Notes under the pieces: generated by a model
Databases searched by the model: none
Told to the model about the DNA's origin: nothing
Seen by the model: only the letters and a program-made list of their open reading frames with translations
Source of the DNA: Reticulascus tulasneorum
Taxonomy: Eukaryota; Ascomycota; Sordariomycetes; Glomerellales; Reticulascaceae
Assembly: GCA_001557505.1 (NCBI GenBank)
Contig: LSAX01000006.1
Span: forward strand, 2,728,001 to 2,792,000
Direction: 5' to 3'
Length of the DNA stretch: 64,000 bases
Translations under genes and position numbers: made by a program
Shown here: one piece after another, positions 1 through 11,158 of the stretch
How the letters are laid out: each line of letters opens with the position of its first letter
Position numbering within the stretch: the first letter of the stretch is position 1

Positions 1-589
1 TTTGCGGTTGAAGGTGGGTTTGATTGCCGCCCTAGATTCCAACCAAAAGGCCCCGTCAGAGGAGAGCACACCCCTGCCGGTCAAAGCCAGAGATGGGGTT
101 TCGCGGCCGGGACCCACTAACAAAACTTCCGTTAGCCGATGATGATTGACGAAGGCCAATGAGTCCGATATCAAAACATGAACTAGAGATTGTACAAGTC
201 CTAAAGCAAGAGTCGGAAGGCGACCCAGAATGGGGCATCTCTACGTGCGATTACTCACCTCCCCAACTCTCGAAGTCGGTTGCGAGAATCGCCTTGGCGT
301 TCATTGGCTCCATGGTGCACAAAAGACGCTGGCCCATCGGGAAGCTCTGGAATGTGCCATTGTGCTTTCTGAGCGTGTTGACCAGTTCTTTAACTCTCTT
401 TCCATCTCTCACGTCCCGCAAAGTCTGCTGGATCAAATCGAACCCAAGGATTGGATCTTTAGCGCTCTGTGTTGGAGGGGGTGCGCAACCGCGGGAACGG
501 GCAAACCGCCATTGTCTGACTGCATCGAAGATTCTGCGCCCAGCGAAAAGGCCGAGTAGCACATAGATTGCGGCAAAGGAGACATACAT
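1..589 (-). CDS. Cytochrome P450, CYP52-like, N-terminal part (runs off the window)
   Basis: Probable heme monooxygenase of the CYP52 type, which hydroxylates alkanes and fatty acids at the ER. Exon 1 is 589..259 and exon 2 is 116..1, with an inferred intron 258..117 (GTGAGT donor, TTAG acceptor, 142 nt). The first ~20 residues form a hydrophobic membrane anchor. The exon junction restores a reading FESWGVGPGRET, followed by GRGVLSSDGAFWLESR, which matches the family pattern FxxWG...GxGxFxxDGxxWxxSR. The heme-binding Cys and the I-helix lie beyond the window edge, so activity cannot be judged. The assignment as P450 is firm; the subfamily is inferred from the N-terminal motif only. Confidence 0.8.
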
Positions 590-1062
590 TGTAATGCTGT
601 ATCTTTTTTGAGATTGTCTGTGTCTGCTTTCTGAATCAAGGGTGGAGGGAATGAGTGCTGCTTTTGTATTAGATTGCCCACTTCCGTCTGTCTTTATGTT
701 ACGCGTATTCGATTCAGTGACGTCAGCAGAAGGATTCTGAGGAATGCTGATCTGATATTGGGGGGACCAATAGGCTGTAACTGTAGCGGGAAAGGGCCAA
801 GATCTACGGGCTAGGATTGGGAGTCTAGATGGTGAAGATATTCTACTGACAGAAACGTAGGTATATTCATATTTACAAGTACGGTCTGATGATACCCAGG
901 GTGGCTCGGATACCAGGGCAGGGAGATGTTTTGATTGCCTAGCCTCAAGCTAACCTTTCATTAACCGCGCACGTCATCCTGCTGGTGGCTTCCATAGTGG
1001 ACTTTTTCCATAGAGATAATTCTTGGAATTACTGCGTTTCTGGATGAAGATGCACAGCTGAC

Positions 1063-1389
1063 TAGTCATGAATGTAGTTTCCCACATCATCAAATACCAC
1101 CACGCCCTCGCCGAATCTAGCACCTTCAAGCCCGATGGCGTCTCCAACAACGACGCAATCATCAAGCGGTTCTTCAGGGAGTATTAGCACCGGAGCCGCA
1201 GTGAGAATTGCTCTAGAGTCAGTCTTCGGCGCTTTACTTATAGTGGGAGCGATGTGCCTATCTTTCATTTTAGGCCATCGTATCAGAAGGCAGAAACTCG
1301 AAAAAGGCGCTTGCGGCACTCCGCAAAACCCACATGGCGAATACATATCCAAAACACACATAACGGAGGATAAAAGGGGGATGTATTAG
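1063..1389 (+). pseudogene. C-terminal exon remnant: Ser/Thr/Pro-rich stalk plus one membrane helix
   Basis: From an acceptor-like TAG at ~1078-1080 an open frame reads a Ser/Thr/Pro-rich stalk, then one strongly hydrophobic segment (about residues 27-46 counted from the ATG at 1135), then a basic stop-transfer HRIRRQK and a short tail ending at 1389. This is the usual C-terminus of a type I fungal surface protein, but I find no credible ectodomain exons upstream. It could be a small free-standing gene from the ATG at 1135 (84 residues) or a gene remnant. A decayed copy of its stalk lies at 1828-1930, which favours remnant. Function unknown. Confidence 0.35.
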
Positions 1390-1827
1390 GTTAGTGAGCT
1401 TCCTCCGGAGACACTAAGGCCCAGTGAATTGGACAGTCAACCAGTATGTTGCATGGCAAGCTGAGGTTTCTAGTTCGCCATATCTTGCGGATGAAAGGTC
1501 ATATATTCTGTGTATGAATATAAAAGCCGGATCGCCCGCTCCTAGGTTTGCGGTATGGACCAAATCTAAAAGCACCGATAATGAGAAATCGTCCATACTT
1601 TGCAGGAGCAGCTATGGATATTCTGTCATTAACTGCTTTCTGTAGAGGGGCTAGATTTTCATGAAAGTACACTCAAGCGAGTTTCTAAAAGCATGATGAT
1701 TTTAGAATCTGAAAGCATAGTCTTATGCTCGCCAATAAGACAGAATGAACAAATAGCTGAAAGATCTTGTCTTAGAAAATTGAAGAGAGGGTTGGAGCGT
1801 AATAAGTCAGATAAACTACATAGCTAG

Positions 1828-1930
1828 CTAGTCATGAATACAAGTTTTACTCACCGTCATATGCCACTACCACGCTCTTACCGATTCCAGCACCTTTAAG
1901 TGCGATAAAGTTTCCAACAGCAGCAAAAAG
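1828..1930 (+). repeat. Decayed second copy of the 1062-1160 sequence
   Basis: Starts with the same CTAGTCATGAAT as 1062 and stays alignable for about 100 bp. In a 52-bp core I count about 13 differences, of which about nine are C to T or G to A relative to the copy at 1062-1160. The matching reading frame hits a stop shortly after. That bias suggests repeat-induced point mutation or cytosine deamination of a duplicated gene end. Confidence 0.5.
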
Positions 1931-2961
1931 TATACGCTGAGTGGTCCCTCAAGAGGCGCAGTTACCAGAATGAACGATATGTCTGCGTTATATATGAAAG
2001 GTGGAAATGCAAAGAATGTACGAAAGTGACCCAGAAGGAGAAGTAGTGGTTCTTGTACCCACAGTCATATTCACAAGTGTGCCAGGCAAATTCGTACCTT
2101 ATTGGGAGCTTAGTCAGTTACCGGCTATTTGGGATAAGACATATTATATGTAGCTAAGATTCTTCAACTTAAATGATTACTATACATGATGTGGAACTAG
2201 ATCTTTATTAGCGTCAAACATTAGTAAGTGCATCAAGGAAAACTCAACACTATTGAAAGGAAGGTAAAGCCTAAAGGACTATAGCGCTAAATTGAGGAAA
2301 GAAAAACCACTAACAAGAGGCTACCCAGCTTCTTGTTACGGTTAGTTCGCCCTAAAGTGATGGATATTGCCTTTAGTCAGTCCTCTCCTTGCTTCTTCGC
2401 CATCTGCACAGGCTTGGATCATTCGATCGAGGTCGAACTGCTTTTCAGCCGAAACCCCCCTATCCCTTATCCGATGAAGTTATGGCCGCGACTGAGATGC
2501 CGAACATGTAACAACGCGTGACAATCTAGGCGCCTGGAGGGTCGGGAATTATTCAGCCCTCCCTGTCGGCACTCAGTCCCAGTTGAATGTTGCGGGTATA
2601 CACTGCGATAACTGTTTGTTTGTGGGTAGTATACTTCTAATTTGGTCTACCAGGGCGTAAAACACAAGTACTGTCACTTTAGGTGAGCTTTTGTACTGGT
2701 AGCATCGTCTGTGGTTGATTTGAGGGATTGCGCCAACGAACAAACAGGGGAGATAGTGTAATGTTAATCTGGTGGGCATAGCAGCCAGGAAGGATCCATA
2801 GTATATAGGTAGGGCAAAGTCCGAAATCCATTCAATTTACTCCTCTTCAGATTGAAGAGCCTGTCGTTCATGAGGAGCAGCAGATGCTATCTGGGTATTC
2901 TGAGACAACTGAACAACCACTCCTTAATACGCTTTAGCGAACAGAGCAGATATATGACATT
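1931..2961. other. Gene-free stretch
   Basis: AT-rich sequence with only short, unsupported open frames. It ends in the probable 5' region of the membrane-protein gene that starts at 2962; a TATATAG string occurs near 2801. No repeat or RNA gene recognised. Confidence 0.4.
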
Positions 2962-5347
2962 ATGAGTCTTGATACATCAAATCAGTATGACGTTTATATT
3001 GGTACATGGATCAACTGGTCTCAGGGACCCGTTTTTGGATCTACACTCACGTTACGCCAACGAGATGGGAGTCTTCTTATTGCATTCGTTGCCTTCTTTG
3101 TTGCTACTGGTAAGCTTACATATCTCTTGGAGGCAGGCTTTGTTCATGATCTCAGCTAAAATTCGTAGTGGGAACACGGTTCTACAGAATTGGCTGCTTG
3201 ATATTGCATTATTTGTATTCTTCCGAGGAGAATCAAGATGGCCTCCACCACCAACGCCAAGCAATCTTTCGCAATACAGCCAATCCTGAGTCTGGTATAA
3301 TCTATATGTTAGAGGTTATATGGGCTTGGAGAAAAAACGCATTTAGACCGGTTTTACGACTGTTACCACCGCTTATCTTCTCGGTAATCTGTACCTCTGG
3401 CTTTATTGTTGCAAGCGGTTTCTCCTCTCGGATCGCCACCACTACAAACGAGGTCTTATTGTCTGGAAATAATTGTTTTGCCTTCAATCAAACGACACTG
3501 TTGGCCTCTTCCGTAACAGACTTTTCACAGATCTATTTCCCGTATGTCGCAAAACAAATTTCAAACGCCGCGAACCGCGCACAGCAATGCTTTGCATCTA
3601 ACAGTTCCAAATCACTCGACTGCGACACTATAGCAAGACTGCACCAGCCAGGTACAGTCGAAACGAATGCTAGTTGTCCCTTCGCCGGCGAAAAGATCTG
3701 CAAGAGCAATGATTCCAATTTAAAAATTGATACTGGACTCCTGGATAGCCATAAACATTTCGGAATAAATGCTCCGACTAACGAACGCTTCCAGTGGAGA
3801 AGAGTTCTCCATTGCGCGCCTATTGTTACAGAAGGGTATAAGTCCAAGTTCGAAGTCGCCGAGAACAAATCTTACACTCTATACCATTATGGCAATCTGA
3901 GTGGATACACTGGCAATGACGCGACTTCCACATATGGATACACCAATGACGCTTTCCGAGAAGCGGCAATTTCACGGGCATGGTCTGCGGGTGCAGATTA
4001 CACGATAGGGTAATTTGCCAGTTTATGGTCCCATTAATGCTTGCAAAGCGCAATGCTAACCACCTTGTTCGGCCTCCAGGGTTAGAGAGGCCATTTACAA
4101 AAACGGAACTTTAATAGGTACACTATCTACTTTCGAACCAATTCCAGAGCTGCATAATCCGAATGCAGATACTTCTATGTTTTTCTTGTCAGCAGGCAAC
4201 ATCGGATATACTTCAAAGGCTACAGACCCCTGGTATAACGGGACACGAGAGTGGGCTTCCATTTCTTATGACGCGACGCCAGATGATCCTTCAGATGAAC
4301 CAAGTTGGGCCACCATATACGGGCAAGCCGAGGCAGCATCCCCGCTCGCCTGTACGTTGCAGCAACAGTGGTGTAACCCGTCAATGCCAGACCGATGCAC
4401 CTCACTCGAAGTGCCCAATGACTCAGTCCAAAGTGCCTACGCCATATTATTCCCAGACGTCAACGTTACTAGAGAGCGGATAGGCTGGATGAGGAGCGCC
4501 GCACTGGGCAATATCCCTTGGATCACTGGAATCGTGGACTCACTCGGACCGTTTTCTCTCGATTCCCGACGCAAGCTGTCCGAAAGTTTGCAAGCAGAGC
4601 TGCCCGAGAACCAATGGATGCTGGATGTGCAGTATTGGCATAGCATATTTCTAGCCGCCATGCAAAGTGAGCTTATTACCACGGTCACTGGCCCGTCAGA
4701 TCCCAATATGCAGCGCTACTATAATTCGAAGCCCACGTCATCAGTTGAACAAGCACTCTGCCAAAATCAGGTACGTCTCGCTCGGCGAAATCATCATTAG
4801 AGTTTGACTAATTTCAAAACAGAAAATAACCAGTACAGCATATATTTCGTTCAGCGTTTTCGGCATCGCTTTTGTTTTTGCGGTTGGAGTGATTATTATC
4901 TTTCTATCTTTCGCACTTGACCCAATCATGTCCTGCCTTCGAAAACGGTATGGTGTCAAACAGTACCAGCAGCTTGAATGGTGTTTAGATGAGACGCTTC
5001 AACTACAGCGACTCGCCTATGAGGAGATTGGCGTTGGGATCTGGTCTGGAGGTGCCAATCGAGTGCCGGTGACTCAACTCGGAGAAAAGCTCGTGACAAT
5101 GGATATCTCTGACCCTGAACATCCCACCTTGAGGTCTTTGCTTGGCATGAGTAGGCCTAGCAACGAGAAGATTACCGTGCAGGAGAATACACAAGAGATT
5201 CAAGGAAGTCTAGGTGATTCTCTCCACGGAGACATACCGGCCGACAACGAAGAGATCCAGATCCACGACGAGCATGGAGAACCTACCACCAATGGAACCA
5301 GTGTAGACACTGTCTCCACTGGCGCAGACACGGTGATTGGTCAATGA
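2962..5347 (+). CDS. Large multi-exon membrane protein of unknown function
   Basis: Exons 2962..3109, 3169..4009, 4080..4770 and 4823..5347 give 734 residues; all junctions keep frame and use standard GT-AG sites. Hydrophobic segments lie at about residues 33-60, at about 95-115 and, just after exon 4 begins, at about 568-590. Between the last two is a roughly 450-residue region with many N-glycosylation sequons and several Cys, so it is probably an extracellular or lumenal domain; the C-terminal ~150 residues are acidic and polar and probably cytosolic. I recognise the general type (fungal-only hypothetical membrane proteins beginning YDVYIGTW.NWS) but no named domain. No function is assigned. 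Confidence 0.8.
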
Positions 5348-5951
5348 CTTCTCCATGACTCCGGTAATAATTCACCTTTGAATACTGGAAATCCTGTGCA
5401 AGCCGAGAATAGAAGCCTATAACGGATCAAGATGGTAATCAGGCGAAGGGTTTGGGGTCATAAGACGAACAGTTTCAATGGCGTGGGTAGGAAAGATGGG
5501 GCCCTCATGAATCCTCAGAACGCAATTTTCAAATGTAGTTTCTTCCAAACGGTTTCACTCATTTGATATCGCTGGGAGCATACTAAGCTTGACAGACCGC
5601 TACTTTGGTCACTGGTGGCTCTCGACAGGTTCCTAGAGTGGTATGCTCTAGTAATAAGCAGGTGATATGTCTTTAAACGCGGAAGACCACGGAAAATCTG
5701 TGAAGTTAATAATATGACTCACGCCTCACATCGGTTTCCGTGGCCGATTACGGAAGTCTGCATTACAGACGGATTGGAATTTGTTCATGCTGTACTGTTC
5801 TGGAAAATGATTTACCAGAAAGCGGAAGTTTGAATTACCGTCCTTTCACATTTATATGCTTTGCCCCTTTTTCGAGTTTGCCCCATCCCATCTCTTGTTT
5901 GTTTAGTGTGGGCTCAGCTTCAGCTTTTGATTTGCCGTCTGGATTTATAAG
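5348..5951. other. Intergenic, no gene seen
   Basis: Region between the membrane-protein gene and the riboflavin gene, both on the plus strand. Contains only short unsupported frames; presumed terminator of the first and promoter/leader of the second. Confidence 0.4.
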
Positions 5952-6771
5952 ATGGAGGAAATCAAATCTTCTAATTCCCTGATAGAGCGTGATAGCGGGG
6001 CTAGAAACTCAGCCACTCTTGGCTTTGACTCGATCCCAGACACGATTGAAGCATTTTGTATGCAATCCGGCTATCCCTAACTATGTTCACACTCTTGGTC
6101 TTGCCCATTTGCTTATACAGATTCCTGTAGGTCGTGGCGACTTTGTGATTGTCCTTGATAGTCCATCTCGCGAAAACGAAGGCGATCTCATGATTGCAGC
6201 CGAAGATCTTACAGCTGACAAGATGGCATTCATGATCCGTCATACATCTGGATACATCTGTGTCGCGATTCCGGAATCTGGAGCCGATCTTCTTGGTTTA
6301 TCACCCATGGTTACTGTCAACGCTGACCCAACACGTTGTGCGTACAGCATTACAGTGGATGCAAACCATCCATCTATCTCAACGGGCATCTCTGCGGCAG
6401 ATCGAGCTCTAACTTGCCAGATGCTCTCGGACCCATCTGCGATTGCCGGAAGCTTTAGACGTCCAGGACACATTCTACCTCTGCGAGCGAAAGTAGGCGG
6501 CATTCGTGCCCGTTATGGCCACACAGAGGCCGCTCTTGAGTTCTGTCGGTTGGCTGCGAAGAAGCCAGCGGGCGTTCTTTGTGAAATGGTCATGGATGGC
6601 GCGGAGGAGCCTAATGGAAAGACCGAGCGCATTGGTGCTGGGATGATGCGGCGGGATGATTGTCTTGCCTTTGGGCGGACATGGGGGATTATGGTATGCA
6701 CTATTGAGGATCTACTTGCGTATGTTGAGAGTACCGAAGGGAAGTTGGATATACCCGGCTCTCTTTATTGA
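5952..6771 (+). CDS. RIB3: 3,4-dihydroxy-2-butanone 4-phosphate synthase (riboflavin synthesis)
   Basis: Makes the four-carbon precursor of riboflavin from ribulose 5-phosphate. Exons 5952..6057 and 6131..6771 (73-nt intron, GTATGC donor, TGTAG acceptor) give 248 residues. The short first exon ends in IPDTIEAF, the usual start of the RibB/Rib3 fold, so the ATG at 5952 is preferred over in-frame downstream starts that would include intron sequence. Diagnostic motifs are SRENEGDLMIAAE (metal and substrate loop), STGISAADRALT, RRPGHILPLRA and GHTEAA. There is no fused GTP cyclohydrolase II domain, as in other fungi. Whether this is the main or a second copy in the genome cannot be seen here. Confidence 0.9.
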
Positions 6772-7440
6772 GGAGTTATTCAGCAGCAAGAATGACGAGC
6801 TTCGATGCTCTGGATTTGCCTGCACTCTTTGTGGGCTTAGAAGTACCAAAACATACGGCCTTGCCCGTCAACACATCAATGCCCTTCCAGGAAAATGGTC
6901 GTGCTTTCAAAGACACATCGCTGCGCAGACCGGCGGTCACGCCTTGGTGTGAAATAGTCCGCGTCAACTACGTTGGACATATCTTCCACCAACAGAGGGA
7001 CACTCTGCTAGCAGGGCGTACTTCGCGGTTGGAACATGACCGAGCTTATCGAAGCAATCCCAGTTGTGTTTCCCAAAGAATTGGACCAGTCCCTGCTTGC
7101 TATGACTTTGCTTTGCCCTATGGATTGCAAGAAACGGCCTGCAGAGGGATTGGTGGGCGTGTTTGGACTTAAGCGGACTAAGATGTGAAGCCTATGTGTC
7201 TGGAGGAACTATAACATCAGTCACGCTCTAGAAGCAACGCTTAAGAACTGGGGAGACTGTGTTTCATGATGTCAGGTAGAACAGAATCTTGGAGTATGCA
7301 TTGATGCCCTAGGTTATCTGTCTGCAACCAACCACGACTTGCTGCCCAGTCCCTTCCGGAAGCATCGACCAGGAAAGGATCACACCATCTTCCTATTCGT
7401 AGTCACGGAAATTAAGAAGTTGGGAACTCAAAATGCACTC
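6772..7440. other. Intergenic with short ambiguous frames
   Basis: Plus-strand frame 6768..7172 and minus-strand frame 6776..6967 overlap each other; neither shows a recognisable domain or clear splice structure. Serves as the shared 3' region of the convergent RIB3-type gene and the small membrane/secreted protein gene. Confidence 0.35.
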
Positions 7441-8258
7441 TCAATCCTGGAATCTTGATGCCGCATATCCGGCTTCTTGCTCTTTCAGGTCCAAGTATCG
7501 ACGCGAGAAGGTTTGAGCTAACACTCTCTGATCACGCAGTTAGTTTTGCGTTCCTCGCACTGAGTTAAATAACAACTCACATCTTGGTAGATTTTATATG
7601 AAATTAGAAGGATGGAGGAAATAAGCATAGCTGAACTGAGAATGAAGACGGCCGAGTTATACGGTTCCGCCCAGTGGATAGACGGACACGGCGCACTCTC
7701 AATCACGGGGTCCGCAGTATCGCCGTCTATGAATTTCTCGGGCCGGTCCTCAACAGGCACATCTTGACAGCGAAATATAAGGGAATACTTCTGGAGCAGA
7801 TGGGTGTTGTTCCACCACGGCTGCTGAAAGTAGCAGAAGCTTCCGGGCTGTCCATATTGCCAGTCGTAGAAAATGGCATCCCCATGGCATGATGGGTTCA
7901 TGTAGATTGCTAGGTATGGAATGCTGCCGTCGGGGCAAATGACACCGTCTACAAGTATGATACTGGTGTTGGAAAAGTCACCATACAGGCACACGTCGGC
8001 TGGGAGGTCGACTTTTCTGGGATTGGCCATGCCGCCGCTTTGGAGACAGTCGTAGTAGGGTGGTTCTGGCCTGCCAGAGAGTAACAACATTGAAGCATTT
8101 TGTGGCGTTTCGCCATCGCGTTGAGGTTTATCGAAGCCACGCTGCTCATGGATGCCAATGATGTCGGCTGCTTCTCCCCGGAGCGCCATATTTGCGAAGG
8201 CACACCCACTCATGCCCAGGCACAGGGCGAGTAGGTTGAAGACAGACCCCAGATGCAT
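7441..8258 (-). CDS. Small secreted/single-pass membrane protein, unknown function
   Basis: Exon 1 is 8258..7581 and exon 2 is 7527..7441. A 53-nt intron (GTGAGT donor, ACTAAC branch site, TCAG acceptor) replaces an apparent read-through stop. The product is 254 residues. The start is the ATG at 8258, which gives an N-terminal signal peptide (HLGSVFNLLALCLGMSG). A Cys-containing domain with NTS and NNT sequons follows, then one hydrophobic segment (FILSSAMLISSILLISY) and a tail of about 34 residues encoded mainly by exon 2. Probably a type I membrane protein with an extracellular Cys-rich domain. No family recognised. Confidence 0.65.
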
Positions 8259-11158
8259 CGTGAATATCACTTCGCTAAAATAATCCGGTCAGCGGACGCA
8301 TCAAACGACGTGGTATGAAGAAAGGAGCTGGCTATATTTACAGTTCGAAGCTCGTGTATTGGTGTTCTCAGCTGAGATGACCAAGCGATTCAAGGTCTCA
8401 AGAAAGGCTGGAATGGGGAAAGGAACAAGATAGATCGCGGAAGAAAAATAAAAAGGCTCCAACGATGCATGCTCCTCGTTCACGTTAGCCGTGCAGCGTC
8501 AACCCCGCTCATCACGCGTCATCACGTACATGGGTGTAAAGCACAAGCTTCATTTAAGTGGAAGGTGTCCAGGCAGCAGTAAATGTTTTTGTTGCTGCGC
8601 CGCATCAATTTTATGCCCCAACCCAATCCTCTGAATGGGCAGATTTCCTCAGTCCCAACACGATTGAAGGGGGGAATTATCCAACCGGGCCGTGTCATCC
8701 ATTATGTGGCAACACAATTGCTGGAGAGAAAAATATGAAAATAGCTGCCAACTATTGGAGTCGTCGCTTTAGAAGCCAGATCAAAGTTGCTAACTGTCTG
8801 GGCGAGGTTCAAAACCCGTTCTCTCTAGCCCATCTGGGGGACAGACAGATTAGATTATAGTCATAATAGTAAGCTAGTAAATATAAAATAATACTGGAGA
8901 AGCCAGATCAAAACGCTGCCACAGGTTTCTTCAGCCTTTCAGATGTCGGACGTCTGCAGCTAGGAGCGCATGTGGGCCATACAGGGCCTTGTGGATTCTC
9001 TCCGCAAGTAAGTCAAAGCTATGCCGGGTCAATGCCGCCAATGCAACCAGGGTTGGGCTCGTCCACGTGGGACCCGATACTTGAGCTCAGAAGAACCAAT
9101 AAAGGTTCTCTGCGCTTCTTGGTTCGAAGTCTAGCCGGAGCCACGAGGCTACCTAAGCCTGATGCAGCACGAACTTGGGCGATTCAACCACCTTCAGACA
9201 GCCCCCTGGGGGCCTCGCTTGGGGGGAACTGGACAGTTGGGAGTTGGGTGGCTGCGGTTCTTTTTTGGTCAGCGATGGTGCTCGGCTCTCCATACTTCTT
9301 CTCCATTAGATCTATGCAGCGTTGTGTGCTGATCATGGACATGCAGTCTACTGTTATGGGCAAGAACGCAGAGACGCACACACGATTCGTCGCCGTTTTG
9401 GACGGATATGGAAGCTGCTTGAGACGAGACTGTAATTACCAGATCGGCCTTCACTGTGTGTTGGGGGGGTCGATTGTGCTGGGCAGACGACTGACGACCC
9501 ACGACATCGATGTGAGATCTGCTACTTCGTATCGGTTCTCCCAATCGGGCTCTTGACCTCGTGGCAGTAATGTCCTAGCCCCATTGCTGGGGTGTAGAAC
9601 TTGCTTCGACGATCTCAACGCTGGGTCTGTGCAGACTTGTGGACAGTCTTGCTACGTAGTTGGCAGCCATGGGGGTTACAAAAATGTCCGAGGCATGCCA
9701 GATGCCAGGGACCTGGTAGGTTAGCAGTTATTTGGGGAGTGCTGTCAATTGAAATATCGATCGTTGCAAAGATATGCCGATAATTCAAGCCATCTCTCAA
9801 AGGTTATACGGCGCATTCATTACAATATCCACCAAAAGACCTTCGATTGAATGGCGAACCTTGTACGGACTATGGTAGTCTCGTTCGAATTGTCAAGCGC
9901 CCAGCTGGCCCCACGACCACACAACGCCAGACTCGACTAGAAACGTGCCAAAGCTTGGTTTCAGGGCTCGGCGCGCGACGTACTGGCCACATCTGGCAGG
10001 TTTAGTGGAGAAGCGCCTGGCGGTTAGACTGATGATCTTTGCTCTAGCACAGCAGGGGAACCCCTCACTGTCGAAATGACGATGATCGATGATTGTTTGG
10101 CTTGTACGGAGTACTCCGTAGGCTCTTTACGTTGATCACTCACCATGTCCTTCCGAACGATCGACTAGGATGCGGTAGATAAATAAGTTAGACCCTGAAC
10201 TCTGCAGGCCGTTAGTTCTGTTATCGGCCAAGGCGGTACCTGATGAGCTTCCCACCTCCTTTGGAGCTCTCCAGGGCTGTCAATGACGAACTTGCGGCCG
10301 TGCACACGGCACGAACTCACGCCACAGTGAGAACACCGTCATGCTACTGTGCCTATGTGGTGGGTTTACCTCATTCCAGTGCAACGCTAGAACACCAAGA
10401 TCGGCAAGCGATGTCATAGGTGTGCCAGGGCGAACACGCGAGAACATGGAAGCAAGCACTATTTTCCGGTCTGTGGCTGGGGATTGCCGACCCTTCTCCC
10501 CTGACACGAGTTGGTGAGTAACAATTTTATAGGCCTCGGTTGGTGGGAGTTCAAGAGCCACAGCACTCTTAGCTGATTGGGGCTTATTTTAGTGCGTGCG
10601 GGATAAATCTTGTGTGTTCAGGTCCTGGCAGGACAAGTTTGAAAATCACTCTTGACGCTTTCATTCTGGATTTTTGAATGGACAGCGACAGAGATCTCAA
10701 TTACTGCCAAAATAGCATGAAGTAGCTGGGCGCAATCCAGGGTGCGTGCTGCTCTTTAGGACCCCGACTTGGCCACGCATGGGTTGGGTTGTTCGGTTGT
10801 TTGGTACCGACCCGACGATCGATGTATGGAGGCGAACCGGGAGCCGCAGTCTGATAACACACCATGACATATGACATAGCTGGCAATCTACAAGGATGGC
10901 AGAATCTGGGGTTGATGGCGTCAATACCGGGGGTGGGAGAACGATGGAACAATACATAATGAAAGCCGGGTTCTTGGCTTCGCCAACCTTGGACCATCTT
11001 TGTGATACCTCGATTGTTGCAGCTGATGAACGCACCCCGACTTACACATACTCGACGGCGAGATCTCATGAACCAGCACCAAAACTTGAATTCCAGCATC
11101 CATATTCAACGGCGCATAAACCACTCAATATCCATCGCCATTTTCTCACACAGACAAA
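8259..11158. other. 2.9-kb gene-poor stretch
   Basis: Only weak open frames occur. The longest, 8972..9556 plus, has no domain and overlaps antisense frames. A perfect 16-bp palindrome TACGGAGTACTCCGTA lies at 10105-10120. A T-arm-like GGTTCAAAACCC near 8810 is not part of a foldable tRNA that I can find. No transposon ORF recognised. Confidence 0.4.
10105..10120. repeat. 16-bp perfect palindrome TACGGAGTACTCCGTA
   Basis: Reads identically on both strands. Related TAC/GTA palindromes occur at 12759-12774 and 38277-38290. Could be a transcription-factor site, a hairpin, or the core of a dispersed short repeat; no gene context decides. Confidence 0.6.

Noticed and set aside
6768..7172. 134-residue frame after RIB3 with a faint likeness to the N-terminus of fungal arginyl-tRNA synthetase
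   Set aside because: The likeness is a few scattered residues and the frame breaks; not enough to call a pseudogene.
8795..8835. tRNA T-arm-like GGTTCAAAACCC
   Set aside because: No matching acceptor, D or anticodon stems around it.
8972..9556. 194-residue plus-strand open frame
   Set aside because: No domain, no splice partners, odd composition and antisense frames of similar length; looks like chance.
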